Shown: positions 53,612 through 62,545, counted from the first letter of the stretch. The stretch: DNA of 64,000 nucleotides from Rurimicrobium sp040387755 (GCA_040387755.1 JAZKDB010000002.1:1364001-1428000), one strand, 5' to 3'. The notes: generated by a model not told the origin, from the sequence alone. Numbers and translations are program-made.

Positions 53612-54922
53612 TTATTTATGCTCAATGTTGAATTCTAAACTGTATTTGGTGCTATCCAGCCAATTGCTTTTTCTTACCGTTAATGTCACAGGGCTTTGAT
53701 CCAAAATTTTGTTACGTGATTTTAGAATTGCCTCCTGAATAGAATTTGGTAATTCTTTTTTCATTGCTGCAAAATGAAGTGTATCTGCATATCCTATGAA
53801 TTTTGCAATGGCTTCTTCTTCTCTTTCCGGTACATTGATATCAACCGTCAAATAAAGCTTTTGGGTTATGGTTTCGTTGCCTTGAATAGAATACATCACG
53901 CTGTTGGCCATAAATTCTTTATCCAATTTTATATAATCGGAAGAAGCTGACCATTCATCATCAAATGTATTCTGATAGTATCGGGTCGGAATACCATTTT
54001 TTGCTAAAAAGTCTTTGGCAACATATGGTGACCAGCCTAATTCGGGATTTATGTGTGGTGGATTTTTTTCAATTTTTTGTAGTCGTCTTATCTGTTTGAT
54101 TGAATTAATAACGTCTTGTTTTGTGTCAACGCTCCCAATAAATAAACCACTTCTCCAGCGTTTAAAACCTTGTGTGTTTAAATTGAAATGAAATAGGGAA
54201 TTGCGCTTTGTGAAACGAACAAGAGCTTGGTCTTTAATTCGCATTCCAATCATATTGAAGCCCTCCTCATAAGTCATATAAAGAGCCAAGAAATAAATGT
54301 AGGGTAATATCCAAATTGCCAGAAATGGGGAGAGTGCAAAATCCCGCAATGTCTGATAGGAAGCAAATTCTGTTATATGCGTTTTTATTTCCTTAAACGT
54401 ATGCCAGAGAATTAAGCAGCCTATAGCGATAATGATCGCATTGAATAATTTTTGTATTCCAGCATATTTTTCGTCTTTTCCTGCTACAGTTTGCAGCAAC
54501 GAAATTGAAACAGCCAGAAAAACTATACAAAGCTCAGCAATAATTGAAAAGGTATAAAGTCCCGTTATGAATTCTATTATGATAGAAAGTTTCAGATTTT
54601 CTCTTACTGCATCCCTGAAAAATTTCTTATTTTCTCTTGCTTTATTTGTACTTAGGATTATGCTTATGATAGTAAAAAACAACCATAACAATGTATCTTT
54701 TAATTGTTCTGTTTTCCAAGCGCCAATCTTAAAGAGTACATACACACCTATAAGAGTATACGTGACAGCCAATACATATGGGATGAGAATTTTATAATTG
54801 AAGAAATCAACAATTATGCCGCAGAAGGATTTTAAAACATCCGGTTTTTTAACTGCAAACACCAAGAGTAGTAATGCAAGCCAAATTATAATTGCGATTT
54901 CTCTGTTATTGAATATTCCCAT
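53612..54922 (-). CDS. Hypothetical polytopic membrane protein with soluble C-terminus
   Basis: 436 residues. About seven membrane segments lie in 1-230 (EIAIIIWLALLLLVFAV, ILIPYVLAVTYTLIGVYV, LWLFFTIISIILS, FSIIAELCIVFLAVSISLL and others). The C-terminal 200 residues are soluble alpha/beta (YTLFHFNLN-like segment, WSPYVAKDFLAKNGIPTRYY, KLYLTVDINVPEREEEAIAKFIG). No family recognised. It is next to the AbiE pair (21-nt gap, same strand) and could be in one transcript with it, which would be unusual for AbiE. Confidence 0.45.
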   Translation of the reverse strand: MGIFNNREIAIIIWLALLLLVFAVKKPDVLKSFCGIIVDFFNYKILIPYVLAVTYTLIGVYVLFKIGAWKTEQLKDTLLWLFFTIISIILSTNKARENKKFFRDAVRENLKLSIIIEFITGLYTFSIIAELCIVFLAVSISLLQTVAGKDEKYAGIQKLFNAIIIAIGCLILWHTFKEIKTHITEFASYQTLRDFALSPFLAIWILPYIYFLALYMTYEEGFNMIGMRIKDQALVRFTKRNSLFHFNLNTQGFKRWRSGLFIGSVDTKQDVINSIKQIRRLQKIEKNPPHINPELGWSPYVAKDFLAKNGIPTRYYQNTFDDEWSASSDYIKLDKEFMANSVMYSIQGNETITQKLYLTVDINVPEREEEAIAKFIGYADTLHFAAMKKELPNSIQEAILKSRNKILDQSPVTLTVRKSNWLDSTKYSLEFNIEHK

Positions 54923-54943
54923 TCGAACTTATAATCTGTTTCG

Positions 54944-55900
54944 TTAAAGCAAATGAATGAATTCCGATATCTTATTCAATAATTCGTCAAAATCGGGTTG
55001 CCCATTATAATATAGCGGAGCCGTCAATTTATACCGATCTTTAAATTGTTTTCTTAATTCGGGGGAGCTTAAAAGGAATGCTTCACATTCTGCAATTATC
55101 AAGTCTTTTTCTTTCCCACGAAAGCGTTCTTCTTTGTGTTTTATATATGCTTCTGTGCCAATAAAATCTTTGACTATTTGTGTGTTGAGCAAGTTATACA
55201 CATCATAATACTGGCGCATAAGGTTGGCGTATACCTTCCCGTCTTCTTCCTGCTCTTGCCTAAATTTTGTCGCAATGGTTTGCAACTTTTCAACAAACGT
55301 ATAGCCTGGATGATAACAAGAAACCCCCAATGCTTTGTTGTCAATAATCTCAATGCCCGGAGTGTTTATAGCTTTATCTAAAGCCCAGGAGCTTATATTG
55401 ATCTTTTCATTTGGTGTGACTGTATCAAAACCAACTTCGAGCAAGATGCCTTCTTTGAGATTGGGAACACTTTCAGTATAGCTCTTGTAATAAAGCCGTA
55501 TGCCTCCACTTCTTCCATCAGAATCATCAAAATCGTGATCCCGTTTTATTGAAGTGATTCCATCAATTTTTATTTCGGATGCCAACCAATCGTAATAATC
55601 AAATCTTGACTTTACTGCATTGACTTTTGTGTTTTTAGTATTGACTGTAACGTTGCGTTCCGGATCAGGGTTGATCTGGATATCTATGTCTTCCGAAAAG
55701 CGATTGATAATTCCGTAACCCTTTGATAGCGAAGTGCCGCCTTTCATTTCAAATGAAAAGCCCTGTTTTGTCAGTCCATACAAAATGTGCATGATCCAGT
55801 AATCTTTTTCAATCAGACCGGCTAGAATTCTAGTTTCATTTTCAAGAATGCTGATCAGTTCAGGAAACTCCTTTAGGTCGTGAATATATTTACGCGCCAT
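54944..55900 (-). CDS. abiEii: AbiEii-type nucleotidyltransferase toxin
   Basis: 318 residues. The NTase core is KGGTSLSKGYGIINRFSEDIDI, with G-G-T/S at 54-57 and the metal-binding D71 and D73; KALGVSCYHPGYTFVEKLQ continues the DUF1814 (AbiEii/AbiGii) family pattern. In type IV AbiE systems this enzyme adds nucleotides to tRNA (MenT-like) or binds GTP and stops growth during phage infection. It overlaps the antitoxin gene by 11 nt, in antitoxin-first order as expected. Confidence 0.9.
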   Translation of the reverse strand: MARKYIHDLKEFPELISILENETRILAGLIEKDYWIMHILYGLTKQGFSFEMKGGTSLSKGYGIINRFSEDIDIQINPDPERNVTVNTKNTKVNAVKSRFDYYDWLASEIKIDGITSIKRDHDFDDSDGRSGGIRLYYKSYTESVPNLKEGILLEVGFDTVTPNEKINISSWALDKAINTPGIEIIDNKALGVSCYHPGYTFVEKLQTIATKFRQEQEEDGKVYANLMRQYYDVYNLLNTQIVKDFIGTEAYIKHKEERFRGKEKDLIIAECEAFLLSSPELRKQFKDRYKLTAPLYYNGQPDFDELLNKISEFIHLL

Positions 55901-56486
55901 AAGCAGAAACCTGATTTTTTAATAGGGGAGCAAACAATGTTTTTGTTCTCATATTCCCATAGCTGCTAACGGAACGCTTTAGCTTGCCAGTATTCATCGC
56001 TTTAGCTTTGACCAGCACTTTTTGAAGCACTTCATCTTGGTCTTCCGCTAATTCTTTCAAATTATTTACCAGGTCAACCAACAAAAATTCTTCGGTTACA
56101 TTCTTTGGGAAACGATGCCTGACATGAAAGAAGAAATTTCTGCCTCCTAATTTAAATTCACCATGCCGCTTATGATTATAGACAACACGCTTATTATAAA
56201 GCTGTGTAGTGCCTACGCCAAGACTGTTATAGGCATTGGGTGATGTTAGCAGAAATTCATCGTCTTTAAGGAATGTGCGCACAAGTGTTGGTTCATCTGG
56301 CGGCATTGATCCGAAGACGCTTTTTTTAGGTGTGTGATATAATCCCCCGGACAGTTTTTCTAAAACACCGTCTTTTACAAGCAAAGCGATATGGCGATCA
56401 ACAGCATTTGACCATTGAGCTAAATCTGCCCTTCTGTAAACCCTGCCTTCTTTGAGGTGGGATTTGAATTCATCCAGCTTCTTCAT
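55890..56486 (-). CDS. abiEi: AbiEi-like antitoxin (DUF6088)
   Basis: 198 residues from ATG 56486 (MKKLDEFKSHLKEGRVYRRAD), preceded by AAAGGGG; a longer frame exists to 56519. The N-terminal winged helix (RRADLAQWSNAVDRHIALLVKDGVLEKLSGGLY) binds DNA; the rest matches the DUF6088 antitoxin family. It represses its own operon through inverted repeats and neutralises AbiEii without touching it. A TATCTTTG -7 box and an inverted repeat lie immediately upstream. Confidence 0.85.
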   Translation of the reverse strand: MKKLDEFKSHLKEGRVYRRADLAQWSNAVDRHIALLVKDGVLEKLSGGLYHTPKKSVFGSMPPDEPTLVRTFLKDDEFLLTSPNAYNSLGVGTTQLYNKRVVYNHKRHGEFKLGGRNFFFHVRHRFPKNVTEEFLLVDLVNNLKELAEDQDEVLQKVLVKAKAMNTGKLKRSVSSYGNMRTKTLFAPLLKNQVSAYGA

Positions 56487-56501
56487 AATCGTTCCCCTTT
56501 T

Positions 56502-56509
56502 CACAAAGA
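56502..56509 (-). promoter_or_regulatory. -7 box of the abiE operon
   Basis: TATCTTTG on the minus strand, about 15 nt before the ATG at 56486; exact match to TAnnTTTG. Confidence 0.55.
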
Positions 56510-56522
56510 TACCATACAAAGT

Positions 56523-56564
56523 CTAAATTGCAAGTAAATTTATTGAAAATTCATGCAAATTTAG
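56523..56564. promoter_or_regulatory. Probable AbiEi operator inverted repeat
   Basis: CTAAATTGCA (56523-56532) and TGCAAATTTAG (56554-56564) form an imperfect inverted repeat upstream of the -7 box, where AbiEi-type antitoxins bind paired repeats. Confidence 0.45.
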
Positions 56565-56769
56565 TCTTCTTTTAAAACTTTAAACACTGAATCCCTTATA
56601 TTCTTCACGCCCCATCACGATTCAAGCAGGCCGTACACCCGTGCAAATTGAAGTGTTTCAAGGAATAATTTTTAATGTAATCAATGCGTTAACTGGGAGT
56701 TGTTGTAAATTATTAGCATTGGGAATATATTTTATCAGTAATTTTATTCATATTTTTCACTAGCATATT

Positions 56770-58818
56770 ATGGTCATGAAAATTCTAGAAATCACTATAA
56801 AGAACTTCCGGTTGTTAAGAAATATAACATTATCTCTTGATCAACAAACAACAGTGATTGTCGGAAGGAATAATAGCGGCAAGACCTCATTGACTGAATT
56901 AATAAGGCGTTTGTTGGGTGATAAATCACCTCAATTTCGGTTGGAAGATTTTTCATTATGTGTTCATGCAGATTTTTGGACTGCATTTCAGATCAAAAAT
57001 GCTGGGGGAAAGGATGAAGATATTCGTAAAGCCTTGCCCAAAATAGATGTCGTCTTCAAAGTGGAGTATGATACGGCATCAACAAATCTTGGTGCTTTGT
57101 CAGAATTTGTAATCGACTTAGACCCCGCGAGTAAAGTCGCGCTTATTTCAGTGAGCTACGAATTGGCTGATGGAAAAATAAATCCATTTTTTGAGGATCT
57201 TGTTTTTTCTGAGGCGACCAAAATAAATTGTTATAAGCAATTCAAGGACAGAATTTCCTCACTTTATAAAGCAAGTGTATGTGCAATCGATCCAACAGAC
57301 AATACGAATATCAAACAGCTTGAATGGTCTAAATTGCACGCTTTTCTTAAAAGCGGATTTATTAATGCACAGCGAGGATTGGACGACGAAACATATAAAG
57401 ACAAAGATGTTTTAGGAAAAATCCTTGAAGTGCTATTTAATTCAGCAATGTCTGAAGAAGCTTCAGAAGGGGATAAAGAAATCGCGGTACAACTGGAGTC
57501 AGCTGTAAGTGGCTTGCAGACAAATATAGAAGCGGGATTTACTGATAGTCTAAAGAAATTTCTACCTGCATTTTCTTTGTTTGGTTATCCAGGGTTAATT
57601 GATCCCGGTCTAAGTACTGAAACGACGATTGATGTAGGAAGATTATTGAAAGATCACACGAAAATTCGATATCAGGGTACCGGTGAAATTAGCCTCCCTG
57701 AATCATTTAATGGATTGGGGGCAAGAAATCTGATCTTTATTCTCTTTAAGCTGTTCGAATTTTTTAAGGATTTTCAAGTTAGCAAAGGAGAACCTGGCGT
57801 TCATTTGATTTTCATTGAGGAACCAGAAGCTCATTTGCATCCGCAAATGCAAGAGGTATTTATACGTCAACTCAGCACCATTGTTCAGGTGTTCACTGAC
57901 ACATATAACGGTGGCAATGTTTGGCCTGTGCAGTTTGTAGTGTCAACGCATTCATCACATATAGCCAATGAAGCGCCATTTGACGCAACGAGATATTTTG
58001 TCACTGGTGCATCAGATATTGATCCAAGATATAGACATACGAGGATAAAAGACTTAAGCACCGGTTTGGCTGGCACACCACAAAATGTGATAGCGTTCTT
58101 GCATAAATATATGACGCTTACTCGTTGTGACCTATTGTTTGCGGATAAAGCAATTCTTATTGAAGGTGCAACAGAGAGGATAATATTGCCAATCATGATC
58201 CAAAAAAATGATATTGGCAAAGATCAGCAGGATTGTTTAGCCAGCCAGTTTGTGACAGTGATGGAAGTGAGCGGCGCGTATGCAGTTAACTTTTTTGATT
58301 TACTAAATTTTCTTGAATTAAAGACACTGATTATAACAGATATTGATTCAACTGTAATTGATGACACTGGAAGGCAACGAACTTACCCCTCATGTATGGT
58401 ATCTACAGGTACACATACAAGTAATGCGACAATAAAAAACTGGTTCGGTGCAGCGTCAGATTTTTCATCAGCAATTTTAATTGCTAAAACCGCCCAGGAA
58501 AAGACAAAAGGAAATCAATATCTAACGTATCAAATTCCAGAGGCAACGGGTGATCCTTGTGGCCGCAGCTTTGAGGCTGCATTTATGCTCAAAAATCCAC
58601 AGCTTTTTGCATTGGATGTCGTTCCAAACCCTGACAAGGAGAAAGAAGTTTGGGCAAAAACCAGTAATGTAAAGAAAACCGAGTTCGCCCTTAATTATTC
58701 AATTAATGAAAAAATTTGGGATGTTCCGTTATATATTAAAGAGGGATTAGACTGGTTAGCCAGGCCCAACAATATTCCAGAGGCTGCAATAATGCCAGAA
58801 TTAATTATAGCAGAATAA
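56770..58818 (+). CDS. gajA: OLD-family ATPase-TOPRIM nuclease, Gabija GajA-like
   Basis: 682 residues (680 from Met3 at 56776). The ABC-type ATPase half has ILEITIKNFRLLRNITL, Walker A GRNNSGKTS near 34-42, a long insert, LIFIEEPEAHLHPQ (signature/Walker B region) and STHSSHIANE (H-loop). The TOPRIM half has ADKAILIEGATERIILPIM (Glu) and TLIITDIDSTVID (D-x-D). With a UvrD helicase gene 5 nt downstream this is the Gabija layout; GajA is an ATP-sensitive nicking endonuclease that attacks phage DNA. GajA is usually a little shorter (about 580), so the insert is long. Confidence 0.82.
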   Translation: MVMKILEITIKNFRLLRNITLSLDQQTTVIVGRNNSGKTSLTELIRRLLGDKSPQFRLEDFSLCVHADFWTAFQIKNAGGKDEDIRKALPKIDVVFKVEYDTASTNLGALSEFVIDLDPASKVALISVSYELADGKINPFFEDLVFSEATKINCYKQFKDRISSLYKASVCAIDPTDNTNIKQLEWSKLHAFLKSGFINAQRGLDDETYKDKDVLGKILEVLFNSAMSEEASEGDKEIAVQLESAVSGLQTNIEAGFTDSLKKFLPAFSLFGYPGLIDPGLSTETTIDVGRLLKDHTKIRYQGTGEISLPESFNGLGARNLIFILFKLFEFFKDFQVSKGEPGVHLIFIEEPEAHLHPQMQEVFIRQLSTIVQVFTDTYNGGNVWPVQFVVSTHSSHIANEAPFDATRYFVTGASDIDPRYRHTRIKDLSTGLAGTPQNVIAFLHKYMTLTRCDLLFADKAILIEGATERIILPIMIQKNDIGKDQQDCLASQFVTVMEVSGAYAVNFFDLLNFLELKTLIITDIDSTVIDDTGRQRTYPSCMVSTGTHTSNATIKNWFGAASDFSSAILIAKTAQEKTKGNQYLTYQIPEATGDPCGRSFEAAFMLKNPQLFALDVVPNPDKEKEVWAKTSNVKKTEFALNYSINEKIWDVPLYIKEGLDWLARPNNIPEAAIMPELIIAE

Positions 58819-58823
58819 TAGCC

Positions 58824-60638
58824 ATGGACAATAATACAGAAAACGTGAGCCCGGCAGAGATTGCAGCGAAAGTCGCATTGGAAACATTGTTCCAAACGTT
58901 GGAGGCAAAAAAGAATTTTATTTTTGAAGCAGGTGCAGGTGCTGGTAAGACATTTTCCTTACTTGAGGCGCTTAAATTTTTGATTGATAAAGACGCGCGA
59001 GCTTTTCTTCGAGATCATAAAAAGATAGCCTGTATCACATTTACAAATATCGCTAAGGAGCAAATCGATAAGCGTACAGATAAGCATCCGATTGTCCATT
59101 CAGATACAATTCATGGATTTTGCTGGTCAATGATAAATAGCTTTCAGAATGAGATAAGAAAATTGTTACCAACAATAGGTGATTGGGAAGATCGAATAAC
59201 TGAGTTTTTCAATGCTGCTCTTACAAGCGAAAGCGGTGACGATAATGCCGAGTTTAATACTTTTGAAGTACTTGGGAAAAAGCCGGTAATTTATGAATTA
59301 GGATACGCGTCAATTGAGGACGATTCAATTACATTACATCACGATGATGTCGTGAATTTGATGGTTGCACTTTTGGACAATGAAAAATTCAGAAATCTGC
59401 TTATCTCGAAGTATCCTGTGATTTTTATCGACGAGTATCAAGATACATTTGCACCATTTGCAGCGAAACTTCTGCAATATTTTGTTACTCCTGAAACAGG
59501 GCCATTGATTGGCTTTTTTGGTGATCATTGGCAGAAAATTTACGGCAAAGGTTGCGGGAAGATAGACAATGAAAAATTGATTGTCATTCCCAAAAACGCG
59601 AATTTCAGATCAGTACCTAATGTGGTGAATATTTTAAATCATATGAGGCCAGGTTTGCTTCAAGATGTAAAGGATATAACGTCACAGGGCTTTGCGGCAG
59701 TTTATCACACTAATGCCTGGTCTGGTGCTAGAAGAACTGGAAGTCATTGGGCTGGTGACCTGCCTTCGCAAAACGCCCATGAGTATTTGAATTATTTACG
59801 TCAGATATTGGAGCAAAGTGAATGGGATTTTGCGCCTGAAAAAACTAAAATTCTGATGCTAACACACAATGTTTTGGCCGAAGAGCAAGGTTATCGGCAA
59901 TTGGCTGATATTTTCACCCATAATGATTCCTTTATTAAAAAGGAGGACAAGTACATAGAATTTTTTGTGGATTTTATTGAGCCAATCTGTGAAGCATATG
60001 AAGGAAAGCGATATGGTGAAATGTTCGCTATAATCGGCAATTCCAAATACGGAATTAGTGCCCATAGTGATAAAATTCTATGGCAGGAAGTCATGACCGA
60101 ATTGATCGCAATTAGAAATAGTGGCACAATTGGTGAGGTTTTGTCATTTCTCTATGGAGTGGGAAAGCTGAAAATTTCGAATGCCGTTGACCAGCTGGAA
60201 AAAATGTATAATTCTTACGTTTCCGAACCAAACGTGGATGAGCCTTCAAAAATTACCAGGATAAGAAAATTAAAAGCTCTTCCATATACGGAGATCATTT
60301 CGTTTACAAAGTTTATCACTGCGCACACACCTTTTGCAACAAAGCACAGTGTCAAAGGTGATCAATTTGAAAATGTTCTTGTAGTGGTTGGTAGGGGCTG
60401 GAATCAATATAATTTTGATCAAATGCTGGCTTGGTTTAATGATGGCGTTCCTCCTGGCAAAATTGAAACTTTTGAAAGGTCACGAAATCTATTTTATGTA
60501 GCCTGCTCTAGACCCATGAAACGGTTAGGCATTTTATTTACTCAACAGCTTTCTGAATCAAGTTTGGCAATTTTGAATACATGGTTTGGTAATGGAAATG
60601 TCATCGCTTTAGATCGCGTTATTCCGACACTGAATTAA
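58824..60638 (+). CDS. gajB: UvrD/Rep-family helicase, Gabija GajB-like
   Basis: 604 residues. SF1A motifs: Walker A FEAGAGAGKTFSLLEAL (near 36-45), CITFTNIAKEQI (Ia), VIFIDEYQDTF (II), GFFGDHWQKIYG (III), NANFRSVPNVVNILN (IV), TKHSVKGDQFENVLVVV (V) and FYVACSRPMKRLG (VI). GajB senses DNA ends made by GajA and stimulates killing. It is longer than typical GajB (about 490). It starts 5 nt after gajA and ends 8 nt before a small third gene. Confidence 0.85.
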   Translation: MDNNTENVSPAEIAAKVALETLFQTLEAKKNFIFEAGAGAGKTFSLLEALKFLIDKDARAFLRDHKKIACITFTNIAKEQIDKRTDKHPIVHSDTIHGFCWSMINSFQNEIRKLLPTIGDWEDRITEFFNAALTSESGDDNAEFNTFEVLGKKPVIYELGYASIEDDSITLHHDDVVNLMVALLDNEKFRNLLISKYPVIFIDEYQDTFAPFAAKLLQYFVTPETGPLIGFFGDHWQKIYGKGCGKIDNEKLIVIPKNANFRSVPNVVNILNHMRPGLLQDVKDITSQGFAAVYHTNAWSGARRTGSHWAGDLPSQNAHEYLNYLRQILEQSEWDFAPEKTKILMLTHNVLAEEQGYRQLADIFTHNDSFIKKEDKYIEFFVDFIEPICEAYEGKRYGEMFAIIGNSKYGISAHSDKILWQEVMTELIAIRNSGTIGEVLSFLYGVGKLKISNAVDQLEKMYNSYVSEPNVDEPSKITRIRKLKALPYTEIISFTKFITAHTPFATKHSVKGDQFENVLVVVGRGWNQYNFDQMLAWFNDGVPPGKIETFERSRNLFYVACSRPMKRLGILFTQQLSESSLAILNTWFGNGNVIALDRVIPTLN

Positions 60639-60646
60639 TTACATTT

Positions 60647-60985
60647 ATGAAACAAGAAACTTCGATAGCTGAATTTATCAGGCAAACGTTGACTGAAATC
60701 AATACAGGTCTGCCAGACGGTTTTGTAATGGATGAGGTTGTGGAATTTGAAATATCTGTAACAACAAATAGACAAACTAATGGCAAATTGAGTCTGAATT
60801 TGCTATCGGCCGATACCTCTACCGGCAATGAGATAGTTCAAAAGATTTCTTTTTCCGTTATTAATTCAACTCAAAAGGAAATCAATGGCAACAATGAGAA
60901 TCTAGAGATGATTAAAAATCTTTCAGATGGTTTCAATGCACTTATTAAAATTGGAGAATCTGCTCAAAATAATAGAACAGATTAG
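60647..60985 (+). CDS. Trypco2-like small protein, third gene of the Gabija-like operon
   Basis: 112 residues. The first 75 match the pattern of trypsin-co-occurring domain 2: a helix IAEFIRQTLTEINTGL, then strands VVEFEISVTT, GKLSLNLLSAD and EIVQKISFSVIN. A helical tail follows. Trypco domains are known only from comparative genomics, where they accompany trypsin-like or other effectors in conflict systems and probably act as sensors or adaptors. Placement 8 nt after the helicase makes it part of this system. Standard Gabija lacks such a gene. Family assignment is by pattern only. Confidence 0.55.
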   Translation: MKQETSIAEFIRQTLTEINTGLPDGFVMDEVVEFEISVTTNRQTNGKLSLNLLSADTSTGNEIVQKISFSVINSTQKEINGNNENLEMIKNLSDGFNALIKIGESAQNNRTD

Positions 60986-61623
60986 TTTAATGCAGTGACA
61001 GGATTCTGAGAATACGAATCACATTTAACCATCAATTCTATGCCTGTCAGCATAGAGCCGAGGTTATAATTTAGTTCTCTTTTCACACCTAAATTATGCG
61101 CCTCCTCATTTCTATATTCTCTTAGACTTTGAGCAAAATGTGTTTCAGCTTTCGTCAAAATTTTAGCTTTTTCGGCGTAGTCGATATATTCTGAAAAGGC
61201 TGCTTTTCTCTTCTTGCCATCAGGATTAATGAGATGCTGTTTAAAACTGGTGTCTTTTTGAAATTTAGTTTTGAGTATATTTTCGATGATTTTTGCAATT
61301 GCCATTACACCTTTTTCAAATTCTTCGGCCTCAATTAAATTAATTACAGATCCTATCTCAATTGCAATTTTGGGATTTTTCACTTTATAGCTTGTAATCA
61401 AGTCGCTCAGTTGATCCTTCACCAAATCGGACATCGACGGGTTAGCTTTTATTAGTTTCTGGATTAATTGTAAATTATTAATTTCTAAATCCTGAATATC
61501 CTGATTTTTGCTTTCTACCAATGACTTTAATTTTTTATTCTCTTCATGCTCAAGCCACCACACTAAAACAACAACGACTAGTGCAACCGTGCCCATTCCG
61601 ATCAGGAGATTTCTTTCTTTCAT
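60982..61623 (-). CDS. Membrane-anchored HEPN-like protein
   Basis: 213 residues. One N-terminal membrane segment (about 5-24, LLIGMGTVALVVVVLVWWLE), a coiled coil (25-60), and a helical domain (75-213). FAQSLREYRNEEAHNLGVKREL near residues 162-183 contains R171-N-E-E-A-H176, the RxxxxH arrangement of HEPN RNases. It faces the cytoplasm and could cut RNA when triggered. It converges with the Gabija-like operon with a 4-nt overlap, so partner or independent cargo is open. Confidence 0.6.
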   Translation of the reverse strand: MKERNLLIGMGTVALVVVVLVWWLEHEENKKLKSLVESKNQDIQDLEINNLQLIQKLIKANPSMSDLVKDQLSDLITSYKVKNPKIAIEIGSVINLIEAEEFEKGVMAIAKIIENILKTKFQKDTSFKQHLINPDGKKRKAAFSEYIDYAEKAKILTKAETHFAQSLREYRNEEAHNLGVKRELNYNLGSMLTGIELMVKCDSYSQNPVTALN

Positions 61624-61852
61624 TTGCCTAAATATTTTAAAGCAATTTAGCCATTACGGTTTAGATTTCTTTTTAAATTTTATTGAAAACAATAAAGTGT
61701 ATTATCTTGCGTGCAGGACGCTCTTTGAAAGAAAATACCCATTAAAAAATTTGATAATTAGGAGACCATTTAGGCAATGTTCTCAAAACTGTCTTTAATT
61801 GTAAAAACGGGTAAACACGGTATGCCTATAATACTGCGGTTAGAGGATAAAT

Positions 61853-62092
61853 CTATATACCTCTGCCATTTCCTTTATTTAGGAAGTCATTTTTTTTAAA
61901 TTGTTCTTTTAATTCCTCAATTTTTTGTTCTTTCTTAAATTGAATTTCACCAGCCGCAATTCCTTTAAGATAATCATTGTTCCCGACCTTTTTATACAAC
62001 TCTGATAACAATGATGGATCATTTTTGGCTAAAATATATCCATGGTTAAAACCTATGATGTATCCCTTGCTTATTATTTCTTCCCTTTCCAT
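61853..62092 (-). CDS. Small hypothetical protein downstream of the HTH gene
   Basis: 79 residues, helical and Lys-rich (MEREEIISKGYIIGFNHGYI ... EELKEQFKKNDFLNKGNG). No family recognised. It starts 2 nt after the HTH gene's stop, so the two form a unit, as in excisionase-plus-accessory pairs. Confidence 0.5.
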   Translation of the reverse strand: MEREEIISKGYIIGFNHGYILAKNDPSLLSELYKKVGNNDYLKGIAAGEIQFKKEQKIEELKEQFKKNDFLNKGNGRGI

Positions 62093-62094
62093 TT

Positions 62095-62364
62095 TCAGAA
62101 TGTTTTGTGTGAATGTTTTTCAAGAAACTCAAAGATTGAATCTGTATCGTATAAGATTATTTTTTTCTCAGGCTGAGAAAATTTAATTTTTCCTTCGTCA
62201 CGAAATTTTTGAAGAGTAGATTTTGCTGTTATCCGTAATATCCTCATAGCTTCCTCTCCCGAAACCCATTTATCAAGTTTCTTATTTTGCTGTGCTAAAA
62301 CGTTTGCTACAACTTTTTCTACAAGACTATAAAAAGCCTGGTCTTCTAAGCAAATAACTTCCAT
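62095..62364 (-). CDS. Excisionase-like HTH protein of the outer element
   Basis: 89 residues. DKWVSGEEAMRILRITAKSTLQKFRDEGKIKFSQPEKKIILYDTDSIFEFLEKHSHKTF is the HTH_17/MerR-like excisionase fold (V-S-G-E-E-A helix, R-D-E-G-K-I turn, Y-D-T-D-S-I-F-E-F wing). Located about 180 bp from attR, at the end opposite to the integrase, as usual for directionality factors of such elements. The palindrome GGGAAATCCC lies 81 nt upstream, so its expression may be tied to the cargo regulon. Confidence 0.78.
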   Translation of the reverse strand: MEVICLEDQAFYSLVEKVVANVLAQQNKKLDKWVSGEEAMRILRITAKSTLQKFRDEGKIKFSQPEKKIILYDTDSIFEFLEKHSHKTF

Positions 62365-62444
62365 GTAAACCGAATTGGGATGTTACGAAAGTAGAGAATA
62401 TTGTTTCTGTAAATAAGAAGAATTCAGAAACTACAAATAAACGT

Positions 62445-62454
62445 GGGAAATCCC
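62445..62454. promoter_or_regulatory. Palindrome GGGAAATCCC near the right end
   Basis: The reverse form of the palindrome in an ACGTGGGAAATCCC context, upstream of the excisionase-like gene and 24 nt before the right-end arm repeat. No -7 box at the 25-nt spacing on either strand. Confidence 0.4.
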
Positions 62455-62478
62455 TTGATTAATAAAAGTACTGCATAA

Positions 62479-62498
62479 GTTGTACCTATGTTGTACCT
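62479..62498 (+). repeat. Right subterminal repeat (probable integrase arm site)
   Basis: Identical to 17948-17967: two GTTGTACCT units at an 11-bp period, 47 nt inside attR, in the same orientation as the left copy. Confidence 0.65.
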
Positions 62499-62500
62499 AA

Positions 62501-62535
62501 AGAAAAATGGTTTGCAGAATTAATCTGCAAACCAT
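62501..62535 (-). terminator. Element-supplied terminator for the rebuilt tRNA-Phe
   Basis: ATGGTTTGCAGA (62507-62518) and TCTGCAAACCAT (62524-62535) form a perfect 12-bp stem with TTTTCT following on the minus strand. It is 12 nt beyond the tRNA 3' end, replacing the host terminator stranded at 17752-17791. Confidence 0.8.
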
Positions 62536-62545
62536 CGTTGTTACT

